Positions 1-5,677 of a stretch of 6,034 nt of DNA are shown here, in pieces. The notes under the pieces are model-generated. The model was not told the origin of the DNA. It made no database searches and saw nothing but the letters and a program-made list of their open reading frames with translations. Within the stretch, counting starts at the first letter, position 1; the number at the start of each line of letters is the position of its first letter. The position numbers were made by a program, and so were the translations under genes. The stretch is from Candidatus Shapirobacteria bacterium. GTDB taxonomy: Bacteria > Patescibacteriota > Microgenomatia > UBA12405. The DNA is taken from contig JAQVXB010000032.1 in assembly GCA_028709405.1 (NCBI GenBank), positions 1 through 6,034 of the forward strand. Reading direction: 5' to 3'.

Positions 1-1734
1 TTGTGCCACTCTAATAACTTCATCCATACTAGTAACTCCCTCCAAAACCTTCACGTAGCCATCTTGTTTCATTGTCAACATTCCTTCTTCCATCGCTAAT
101 TTTTGGATATCCGAAGCAGCTGCTTTTTCTACTATTAATTTACTCAATTTTTCCGTAATTGGCATTACTTCATAAATAGCAATTCTCCCTAAATAACCAG
201 TATTGTTACACTTTTCACAACCAACTATTTTAGGCATAGTCAATTTTTTACCATCTTTCGCAAATTTATCCTCAATCATATTGAAAATTGGACCTAAAGT
301 ATTTTTCAATTCACTTAATTTATCAGCCGGTATCTCCATTTCACTAACACAATCCTTACAAACCTTTCTTAAAACTCTTTGACCAACCACACAATTTAAA
401 GAAGATGTCAATAAAAAAGGTTCTGCCCCCATATCCAAAAGTCGAGGGGGAACTCCAGAAGCATCGTTGGTATGCAAAGTTGAAAAAACTAAATGACCAG
501 TCAAAGCTGCATTAATAGCCAATTCTGCTGTCTCAGTATCACGAATTTCTCCCACCATGATTACATTTGGATCTTGACGCAAAAAAGATCTCAACGCTGA
601 CGCAAAAGTTAAACCAGCTTGAACATTAACCTGAACTTGATTTACTCCTTTCATTTGATATTCAACTGGATCTTCAACTGTCACCACATTAACTCTCGAT
701 GTTGCCACAATATCCAAAACTGAATACAAAGTTGTTGTTTTACCAGAACCAGTCGGACCACAAACAATAATAATTCCATGAGGTCTTTGAATTGAATTCA
801 TTAAATTTTTTAAAGCCAAACCCCTTAAACCCAACTCTGGCAAAGTTGGTACCTTTTGAGCCTTTTTAAGTAAACGCATTACCACTTTTTCACCATAAGT
901 AGTTGGTAAAGTTGATACACGTAAATCAACATCATTACCATCAGCTGAAAAGAAAAAACGACCATCCTGAGGCACCCTTTTTTCATCTATTTTTAAATTA
1001 GATAAAATTTTAACTCTCGAAACCACAGCTTCATGGACATTTCTCGGCAATAAATATTTTTCCTGTAAAATACCATCAATTCTATATCTAATTCTAACAG
1101 TATCTTCCTGTGGCTCAATATGTACATCAGAAGCTCTCGATTTAACAGCATACTCTAAAATAGTTGAAACTATTTTTGCTACCGGTGCCTCAACTGCCAC
1201 TTTTTCATCAGCCAATTTCATTAATTTCTCTTCATCCTTCCTTTCATCCAAAGCTCTAGTCACCTCCGAAGTAATATTCTTTTCCCTAATATATTTTTCT
1301 TTAATATAAGAGATAATTTGTTTCTCTAAAGAAATAGCCGCACTTATTTTCAAATTTGTCTTTTTTTCCAAAAACTCTATAGTCTCCAAATCAAGTGGAT
1401 TAACCATAGTAATCGACAAAATTTTGTTTTTTGTATCCAATCCATAAGGTACTATCTTATACTTTTGCGCCACACTTTCTGGTACCAATGTCAAAGCTTC
1501 CGGTGAAAAACCTATCGTTTCCAAATCAACAAAAGGAACTCTTAGAAATAAAGCCTTAGCTTTTATAAAATCTACATCCGAAACAATCCTCAAAGCTTTG
1601 ATAACTTCCTCTTCACTTTCTCCAGTTTTTAGCTGCCTTAAATTAATTTCCTCGTATTTTTCCTTATTAATCAAGCCTTTTTCCAAAAAGACATCCTTTA
1701 AGTTCTTATATATTTTTGAGGCAGGATCATTCAT
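1..1734 (-). CDS. pilB: PilB/GspE-family type IV pilus assembly (type II secretion) ATPase, 3' end just outside window
   Basis: Hexameric cytoplasmic AAA+-like motor that hydrolyses ATP to drive pilin polymerisation at the inner membrane. Reading the minus strand from the ATG at 1734 gives 578 uninterrupted codons to base 1. Visible motifs: an N-terminal MshEN/T2SSE_N-type region (about residues 1-150); ASDVHIEP at 201-208 followed by a typical RIRYRIDG segment; Walker A GPTGSGKTTT at 326-335 (Lys332); Walker B and Asp box IMVGEIRD with Glu396; then the His box GHLVFSTLHTND. A four-cysteine zinc site is formed by C459/C462 (CKDC) and C506/C509 (CEKC), as in PilB/GspE. The last visible residues, GVTSMDEVIRVAQ, match the usual C-terminus of the family, so only a few residues and the stop are missing. 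Family assignment is very secure. PilB rather than GspE is inferred, since no other pilus gene is visible; it could also be a competence-type pilus ATPase. It is divergent from the holB-like gene. Confidence 0.95.
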   Translation of the reverse strand, partial: MNDPASKIYKNLKDVFLEKGLINKEKYEEINLRQLKTGESEEEVIKALRIVSDVDFIKAKALFLRVPFVDLETIGFSPEALTLVPESVAQKYKIVPYGLDTKNKILSITMVNPLDLETIEFLEKKTNLKISAAISLEKQIISYIKEKYIREKNITSEVTRALDERKDEEKLMKLADEKVAVEAPVAKIVSTILEYAVKSRASDVHIEPQEDTVRIRYRIDGILQEKYLLPRNVHEAVVSRVKILSNLKIDEKRVPQDGRFFFSADGNDVDLRVSTLPTTYGEKVVMRLLKKAQKVPTLPELGLRGLALKNLMNSIQRPHGIIIVCGPTGSGKTTTLYSVLDIVATSRVNVVTVEDPVEYQMKGVNQVQVNVQAGLTFASALRSFLRQDPNVIMVGEIRDTETAELAINAALTGHLVFSTLHTNDASGVPPRLLDMGAEPFLLTSSLNCVVGQRVLRKVCKDCVSEMEIPADKLSELKNTLGPIFNMIEDKFAKDGKKLTMPKIVGCEKCNNTGYLGRIAIYEVMPITEKLSKLIVEKAAASDIQKLAMEEGMLTMKQDGYVKVLEGVTSMDEVIRVAQ

Positions 1735-1744
1735 AATATATAAT
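1716..1744 (+). promoter_or_regulatory. Putative holB promoter inside the pilB 5' coding end
   Basis: TTGAGG (1716-1721) and a perfect TATAAT (1739-1744) are separated by the optimal 17 nt. The -35 lies inside the first codons of the divergent pilB gene, and the -10 overlaps the pilB -10. Transcription would begin near 1751, leaving a leader of about 29 nt before the ATG at 1780. That leader contains a run of eight T's and no Shine-Dalgarno sequence. It is the only promoter in the window that does not abut its start codon. Confidence 0.55.
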
Positions 1745-1769
1745 CATAGTACAGTTTTTTTTATTGCAA
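1743..1769 (-). promoter_or_regulatory. Putative pilB promoter giving a near-leaderless transcript
   Basis: On the minus strand, TATGAT (1748 down to 1743) matches the -10 consensus at five of six positions. It ends 8 nt before the pilB ATG at 1734, so transcription would start at about 1736, practically at the start codon. A weak -35, TTGCAA (1769 to 1764), lies at a short 15-nt spacing. No purine-rich Shine-Dalgarno sequence lies between the -10 and the ATG. The -10 overlaps the opposing holB -10 by two bases. Confidence 0.5.
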
Positions 1770-1779
1770 AACAAGCATT

Positions 1780-2418
1780 ATGGAAATTTTTCCTTCAACC
1801 TTAATCATCGCCAAAAACAAAGATTCACTTGACCAAAAAATTTGTCAATTGTGTTCATCTTTAAACCATCAATTTAGTCAAAACAATCCAGATGTTTTAT
1901 TAATTAATCAAGATTCCGGGTGGGGGATTGACCAAATTAGAAAAATCAACAATTTTTTATCTCAAAAACCTTTCTCTCATCAAAGTAAAATTGTCATTAT
2001 TTCTGAACTCCAAAATCTTAATACCGAATCGCAAAATGCTTTGTTAAAAATACTTGAAGAGCCTGGCCCTAACAATTATTTATTTTTATCAACCAATAAA
2101 ATTAAAAGCGTTTTGCCAACCATAATTTCTAGATGTCAAACGTTAAAAATTTCTCAAAAAACAATCTTTAAAAATACAAAAAATATTGAAATTACCGGAA
2201 ATTTATTAAAAGACTTATCTTTATCAGAAAAATTAGGAAAAGAAAAAGAGGGGATTCTCCCTCTTCTGGAAAATGAACTCTATATCTATCAACAAGAACT
2301 AATAAAAAACCCAAATCAAAAAAATAAATATATTTTGGAAAAAATAATCAAAGCCATTCAAATGATAAACAATAATGTCGACCCTAAAAATGCTCTTGAT
2401 TATATTTTTTTAGCTTAA
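1780..2418 (+). CDS. holB: Compact DNA polymerase III delta'-like (HolB-like) clamp-loader subunit
   Basis: The 212-residue product resembles the AAA+ clamp-loader delta' subunit, which helps load the sliding clamp during replication. Diagnostic segments are the helix before the Walker-B-equivalent strand (IVIISELQNLN, 71-81), NALLKILEEP (86-95, typical of DnaX/HolB), a sensor-1-like strand (YLFLSTN, 100-106) and the SRC motif (S117-R118-C119), which supplies the trans arginine finger in clamp loaders. A small helical tail (about 130-212) would be a shortened lid and collar. It is much shorter than E. coli delta' (about 334 residues): there is no P-loop (GxxGxGKT) and no four-Cys zinc module, only C22 and C25. 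ATP binding is therefore unlikely, fitting a stator role. The start is the first ATG after the promoter, and the protein enters directly into the first beta strand (STLIIAK). A degenerate DnaX paralogue is the main alternative. Confidence 0.83.
   Translation: MEIFPSTLIIAKNKDSLDQKICQLCSSLNHQFSQNNPDVLLINQDSGWGIDQIRKINNFLSQKPFSHQSKIVIISELQNLNTESQNALLKILEEPGPNNYLFLSTNKIKSVLPTIISRCQTLKISQKTIFKNTKNIEITGNLLKDLSLSEKLGKEKEGILPLLENELYIYQQELIKNPNQKNKYILEKIIKAIQMINNNVDPKNALDYIFLA
2246..2265. repeat. Short GC-richer inverted repeat within holB
   Basis: Arms AAGAGGG and CCCTCTT pair over 7 bp plus a G-T wobble, around a four-base loop. This is one of the few G/C-rich spots in a very AT-rich gene. It encodes part of KEKEGILPLLENE, so it may simply reflect the codons. 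No T-run follows, so it is not a convincing terminator. Confidence 0.3.
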
Positions 2419-2447
2419 TCAATTTCCGCATTTTCCCCTTATTGATT
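2417..2447. repeat. Weak inverted repeat at the holB stop codon
   Basis: AATCAAT (2417-2423) and ATTGATT (2441-2447) are perfect 7-bp arms around a 17-nt loop. The left arm includes the last two bases of the holB TAA stop. The right arm continues into TTTAAAAAAAG and lies just upstream of the fic -10. The AT-only pairing makes it weak as a terminator; it could be a weak 3'-end hairpin or chance in AT-rich DNA. Confidence 0.35.
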
Positions 2448-2457
2448 TTAAAAAAAG

Positions 2458-2466
2458 TGTTATAAT
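2458..2466 (+). promoter_or_regulatory. Extended -10 promoter of fic, near-leaderless
   Basis: TGTTATAAT is a perfect extended -10 (TGn followed by consensus TATAAT). It ends 9 nt before the fic ATG at 2476, so the predicted transcription start (about 2473) almost coincides with the start codon. A possible -35, TTATTG (2439-2444), has 16-nt spacing but is poor, as is common with extended -10 promoters. No Shine-Dalgarno sequence is present. Confidence 0.6.
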
Positions 2467-2475
2467 CTTAATCAG

Positions 2476-3609
2476 ATGTTTTATCCCATCTTTTCAATCA
2501 ATAATCAAATTTTAAAAAATATTGGCACTATCGAAGGTGCTAAAGCTATTATTGATGAAGCACCATTAATTCCAGCCTACGAAAAACAATTTCAACAAGA
2601 GGCCATTGTTCGTACTGTTCACTTTGGCACCAGAATAGAAGGTAATGATCTCACTTTTCAAGAAGTTGCCAAACTGGTCGAAGGTCAAAAAATAACTGCC
2701 ACTGAACGTGATATCCAAGAAGTTATAAATTATCGAAACGTAGTTTCCTATCTCGAAGAATTATGGTCTCTTTATGATGCTAACATGCCTCTACCAGAAG
2801 AAAAAACAGTCTCCCTACCAGCTAACGGCAGCAATCGTCCCTTCTTTTATAGTGAAACTATCATTAAAAAAATTCATGAATTTACCACCTCCAAAGTTAT
2901 TCCCGAAATTGACTGTGGAAAATACCGCCATCAACAAGTTGTTCTCAAAAACACCCGAACCGGTGAAATTGCCCATCGACCGCCACCAGCCATTGAAGTT
3001 CCTTATTTAATTGCCGATTTCATTGATTGGTTAAATAACTCTGCTTCCAGAGAAACTCATCCAGCCATCCGAGCTGCAATTGCTCAATACATCCTTGTTG
3101 CCATTCATCCTTTTGTTGAAGGTAATGGTCGTGTCAGTCGAGCTTTTGCCATGTTACCACTTTATGTTGAAGGTTATGATATTCGTCGTCTTTTTTCCCT
3201 TGAAGAATATTTCGACCGCAATGCCGAAACTTATTACAATACTCTTCAAAATACCCATGAATTATCCTCTGATATTTTTAAAAGAGATCTAACCAACTGG
3301 ATCAGTTACTTTACTGAAGCCTTAGCTATTGAATTATCTCGAGTCAAATCTAAAGTTCAATCACTATCCCGAGATATTAAATTAAAACAAAAACTTGGTG
3401 GCAAACAACTTCACCTCACTGAACGTCAAATAAAATTAGTTGAATATATGCAACAATTTGGTGGGTTAAGAATGCCAGATGCTCAACAACTTCTACCAAT
3501 GGTTTCCGATGACACCATCTGGCGCGATCTTAAAAAACTTGTAGATTCTGGTGCTGTCGAAAAACGCGGTTCTACTAAAGGTGCCTATTATTGTCTCGCC
3601 AATGCTTAA
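2476..3609 (+). CDS. Fic-family protein adenylyltransferase with N-terminal inhibitory motif and C-terminal winged helix
   Basis: Fic enzymes usually transfer AMP from ATP to a Ser, Thr or Tyr of a target protein. The complete signature HPFVEGNGRVSR spans 211-222, with catalytic His211, acidic Glu215 and the two phosphate-binding arginines Arg219 and Arg222. The upstream KYR...HRPPP segment (about 149-171) is the flap that positions the target. An alpha-inh motif, GTRIEGN (51-57), places Glu55 to contact Arg222, the layout of class II (self-inhibited) Fic proteins; the usual Ser/Thr four residues before the Glu is Gly51, with Thr52 adjacent. Residues 314-377 (LTERQIKLVEYM... onward) read as a winged helix-turn-helix, common in stand-alone Fic proteins of about 370 residues. 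The start is fixed by an in-frame TAA at 2449-2451, with no other start codon between. No separate antitoxin is visible. Its promoter and somewhat G-richer composition suggest an accessory gene placed between replication genes. The target is unknown. Confidence 0.95.
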   Translation: MFYPIFSINNQILKNIGTIEGAKAIIDEAPLIPAYEKQFQQEAIVRTVHFGTRIEGNDLTFQEVAKLVEGQKITATERDIQEVINYRNVVSYLEELWSLYDANMPLPEEKTVSLPANGSNRPFFYSETIIKKIHEFTTSKVIPEIDCGKYRHQQVVLKNTRTGEIAHRPPPAIEVPYLIADFIDWLNNSASRETHPAIRAAIAQYILVAIHPFVEGNGRVSRAFAMLPLYVEGYDIRRLFSLEEYFDRNAETYYNTLQNTHELSSDIFKRDLTNWISYFTEALAIELSRVKSKVQSLSRDIKLKQKLGGKQLHLTERQIKLVEYMQQFGGLRMPDAQQLLPMVSDDTIWRDLKKLVDSGAVEKRGSTKGAYYCLANA

Positions 3610-3621
3610 TTGTTCTATAAT
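3591..3621 (+). promoter_or_regulatory. Putative ligA promoter, predicted leaderless
   Basis: A perfect TATAAT (3616-3621) ends 6 nt before the ligA ATG at 3628, so the expected start of transcription is the A of the ATG itself. A possible -35, TTGTCT (3591-3596), lies inside the last codons of fic at a long 19-nt spacing. There is no Shine-Dalgarno sequence. The -10 sits within the inverted repeat at 3604-3626. Confidence 0.55.
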
Positions 3622-3626
3622 TAAGC
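3604..3626. repeat. Inverted repeat spanning the fic stop codon and the ligA -10
   Basis: GCTTAATT (3604-3611) and AATTAAGC (3619-3626) are perfect 8-bp arms around a 7-nt loop. The left arm contains the fic TAA stop (3607-3609); the right arm overlaps the end of the ligA -10 hexamer and nearly reaches the ligA ATG. It fills the entire 18-nt gap between the genes. It could be an operator-like site, a transcript 3' hairpin, or both; no T-run follows. Confidence 0.5.
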
Positions 3627-3627
3627 C

Positions 3628-5562
3628 ATGATCACTCTTGATTCTCTTGATCTTCAAAACATTTCTCCTGAAAAACTAGGAGAACTTTTAATGGATGCTA
3701 AAAAAGCCTATTACACCAGTGGTAAACCCATTATGGATGATCATACTTATGACACCCTTGAAGATATTTTGCGCCAAAAAAATCCCTATCATCGGCTCTT
3801 TTCTAAAGCTGGTCACAAAAATTTTGACACCGGTTTTGCCAAAAAAAAACACGCCATGCCAATGGGTTCCCAAAACAAAGCTAACACTTTTAATGAAATG
3901 TCTCACTATTTCGAATTAAAAAAAATTCCTACCAACACTGATTTTATAGTTCAACCAAAATGTGATGGAATTTCTCTTGAAATCGAATACAAAAACGGCC
4001 AATTAGTTGAAGCCATCACCCGTGGCGATGGTGAAATTGGTGATGTCATTACTCAAAACGTAATCAAAATGAAAAATTTTGTTTTAAATCCACAAAACTT
4101 TTCTGGATCAGTTCGTTGTGAAATTGTTATGACTGAAAAAGATTTTTTAACTTTAAATAATTTATCCGAAGAAAAATATTCTAACTCCCGAAATGCTGTC
4201 TCTGGAATATCACAAAGACTAGACAGTAGATACTCTGAATATTGCACTCTAATTGCCGTCAACATTTATTCTTCCGAGAAAAATTTTAAAAGCGAATCAG
4301 AAAAAATAGACTTTTTAAAAACCCTTAATTTTAAGCCAGTAGAAACCTTTCATTGCCAAAATTTTGATCAAATTGAAGAAATCTATCAAAAATTTTTAAA
4401 TGAAACCCGATTAAGCTATCCTTTTGAAATTGATGGTTTAGTTATAAAGATTAATGATCAAAAAATCCAAAATGAATTAGGTATCAAAAATAACCGCCCT
4501 AAAGGTCAGGTTGCTTATAAATTTCCCGCCAGGTCCAGTCAAACCAGAATTATTTCCATCGATTGGCAAGTCGGACCACTTGGCATGGTTACCCCAGTCG
4601 CCAAAGTCGACCCAATTGAAATTTCTGGTGCCGTCATCACCTTTGCTTCCCTGGCTAACTACGATTTAATTAAAGAAAAAAATATTAACATAAATGACAT
4701 TATTGAAATTTCCAGAAGAGGAGATGTTATTCCTCATGTTGACCATATTGTCACCAAAGTTTCCAAAAGTCATGCCAAAGCTCCAATTTATTGTCCATCA
4801 TGTAAAACTAAATTAATTATCGAATCCAAGTTTCTAAAATGTCCTAACATTCAAAATTGCCCAGCCCAAATTCTTGGTTCTCTTAAATTATTTTGCGATG
4901 CCCTCGAAATCAAAGGTATTTCCGATAAAACAATTGAAAAACTTTATCAAGTAAAATTACTCCGCTTACCAGGTGATTTTTACCATCTTAAAGTTTCTGA
5001 CTTTGAAAAACTTTTTGGTCTCGGTCATAAATCAGGGACTAATATAATCAACGAAATTCAAGCCAAAAAAACATTAACTTTAAAACAAATTTTAACCGCC
5101 ACCAGTATTCCTAATTTCAGTGGGAAAAGAATTCAACAATTAATCACTGCTGGATTTGATACTCCCGAAAAAATAATAAACCTAAATATCGAAAAAATAG
5201 CCTCTCTTCCTGGTTTCCAAATCACCCTGGCCAAAAAAATCAAAGAGGGGATTGATGCTCGAAAAACTTGGCTTGAATCCATTCTCTCTAAAGTAATAAT
5301 TAAAAATTTGTCATTAGAAATTGGAAATTTAAAATTTAAAAACCTTTCTTTTGCTATCACTGGCAGCTTAAACAAAGCTCGAAAAGAAATAGAAGATCAG
5401 ATAATTTCTCTTGGTGGTCAAGTTGCTTCATCAGTCACCAAAAATACTAATTATCTAATCACCAATGAAAGCAATTCTAATTCTTCAAAATTTACAAATG
5501 CCCAAAAGTTTGGCACAAAAATAATATCAGAAGTTGAATTTGAACAATTAGCAGTCAAATAA
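3628..5562 (+). CDS. ligA: NAD+-dependent DNA ligase LigA, divergent active-site motifs
   Basis: It seals nicks in duplex DNA in replication and repair, using NAD+ to adenylate an active-site lysine. At 644 residues it is close to the usual length of about 670, and all domains are present in order. Domain Ia has Y28/Y29, D38, Y41 and D42. The nucleotidyltransferase has KCDG with Lys111, TRGDGEIGD, VRCE with Glu165, NSRNAVSG with Arg188, EIDGLVIK with Lys274 and AYKFPA with Lys298. An OB fold carries QVGPLGMVTPVA and RRGDVIPHV. The Cys4 zinc finger is C389/C392/C405/C411 (CPSC and CPNIQNCPAQ), followed by helix-hairpin-helix repeats and a BRCT domain (about 568-644). Against E. coli LigA, Q109 replaces Glu113, Q82 replaces Leu82, RCE replaces RGE, NSR replaces NPR, and Q196 stands at the Arg208 position with an Arg just after it. 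The core catalytic residues remain, so activity is likely. It ends with tandem TAA TAA. Confidence 0.96.
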   Translation: MITLDSLDLQNISPEKLGELLMDAKKAYYTSGKPIMDDHTYDTLEDILRQKNPYHRLFSKAGHKNFDTGFAKKKHAMPMGSQNKANTFNEMSHYFELKKIPTNTDFIVQPKCDGISLEIEYKNGQLVEAITRGDGEIGDVITQNVIKMKNFVLNPQNFSGSVRCEIVMTEKDFLTLNNLSEEKYSNSRNAVSGISQRLDSRYSEYCTLIAVNIYSSEKNFKSESEKIDFLKTLNFKPVETFHCQNFDQIEEIYQKFLNETRLSYPFEIDGLVIKINDQKIQNELGIKNNRPKGQVAYKFPARSSQTRIISIDWQVGPLGMVTPVAKVDPIEISGAVITFASLANYDLIKEKNININDIIEISRRGDVIPHVDHIVTKVSKSHAKAPIYCPSCKTKLIIESKFLKCPNIQNCPAQILGSLKLFCDALEIKGISDKTIEKLYQVKLLRLPGDFYHLKVSDFEKLFGLGHKSGTNIINEIQAKKTLTLKQILTATSIPNFSGKRIQQLITAGFDTPEKIINLNIEKIASLPGFQITLAKKIKEGIDARKTWLESILSKVIIKNLSLEIGNLKFKNLSFAITGSLNKARKEIEDQIISLGGQVASSVTKNTNYLITNESNSNSSKFTNAQKFGTKIISEVEFEQLAVK

Positions 5563-5575
5563 TAAGACTGCTAAT
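5547..5575 (+). terminator. Hairpin enclosing the ligA stop codons, possible terminator
   Basis: ATTAGCAGTC (5547-5556) and GACTGCTAAT (5566-5575) form a perfect 10-bp stem with a 9-nt loop, AAATAATAA. The loop holds the last Lys codon and both tandem TAA stops, so the left arm is the final ligA coding sequence. The following sequence is T-rich (TTTTATTTT at 5587-5595) but begins about 11 nt after the stem rather than directly, so it is not a textbook rho-independent terminator. It is the strongest stem seen in the window. Confidence 0.55.
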
Positions 5576-5663
5576 ATAATACCCAATTTTATTTTACCCT
5601 TACCTTAGGCTATATTTATATATCAATATATTACAAAATATATAGATAAACATCATTAACCAG
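5576..5663. other. AT-rich spacer between ligA and pth
   Basis: No coding potential is seen. It holds T-rich sequence after the ligA hairpin and alternating TA runs around 5612-5645, including ATATAT copies on either side of TACAAA, which are palindromic but low in complexity. This is the largest intergenic gap in the window. A second TATAAT at 5575-5580 could act as a distal promoter with a leader of about 90 nt, but no good -35 accompanies it. Confidence 0.4.
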
Positions 5664-5672
5664 TGATAGAAT
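5664..5672 (+). promoter_or_regulatory. Extended -10 promoter of pth, near-leaderless
   Basis: TGATAGAAT is an extended -10 (TGn plus TAGAAT, five of six consensus positions). It ends 5 nt before the pth ATG at 5678, so transcription would start at the start codon. No recognisable -35 or Shine-Dalgarno sequence is seen. Confidence 0.5.
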
Positions 5673-5677
5673 AACTT

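Noticed and set aside
1598..1804. 68-residue plus-strand open frame
   Set aside because: It lies almost entirely antisense to the well-supported pilB N-terminus and overlaps the holB start. The peptide is low in complexity and has no recognisable family.
2774..3292. Two short plus-strand frames inside fic (2774-3010 and 3080-3292)
   Set aside because: Both are out-of-frame shadows of fic, whose motifs read continuously through them.
2476..3609. Fic plus antitoxin (FicTA-type) module
   Set aside because: The 57-bp gap upstream and the 18-bp gap downstream leave no room for a small antitoxin gene, and the inhibitory motif is already inside the Fic protein.
3688..5375. Short frames within ligA on both strands (3688-3906 -, 3695-3919 +, 4053-4265 -, 5133-5375 -)
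   Set aside because: All fall inside the continuous LigA domain sequence and show no motifs or start signals of their own.
5575..5580. Second TATAAT upstream of pth as its main promoter
   Set aside because: It overlaps the edge of the ligA hairpin, has no credible -35, and would leave a leader of about 90 nt, unlike the other genes. The extended -10 next to the pth ATG fits better.
5600..5650. Alternating TA runs as a possible origin or structured RNA
   Set aside because: The sequence is low-complexity AT with only trivial palindromes. No DnaA-box-like 9-mers or stable stem was seen.
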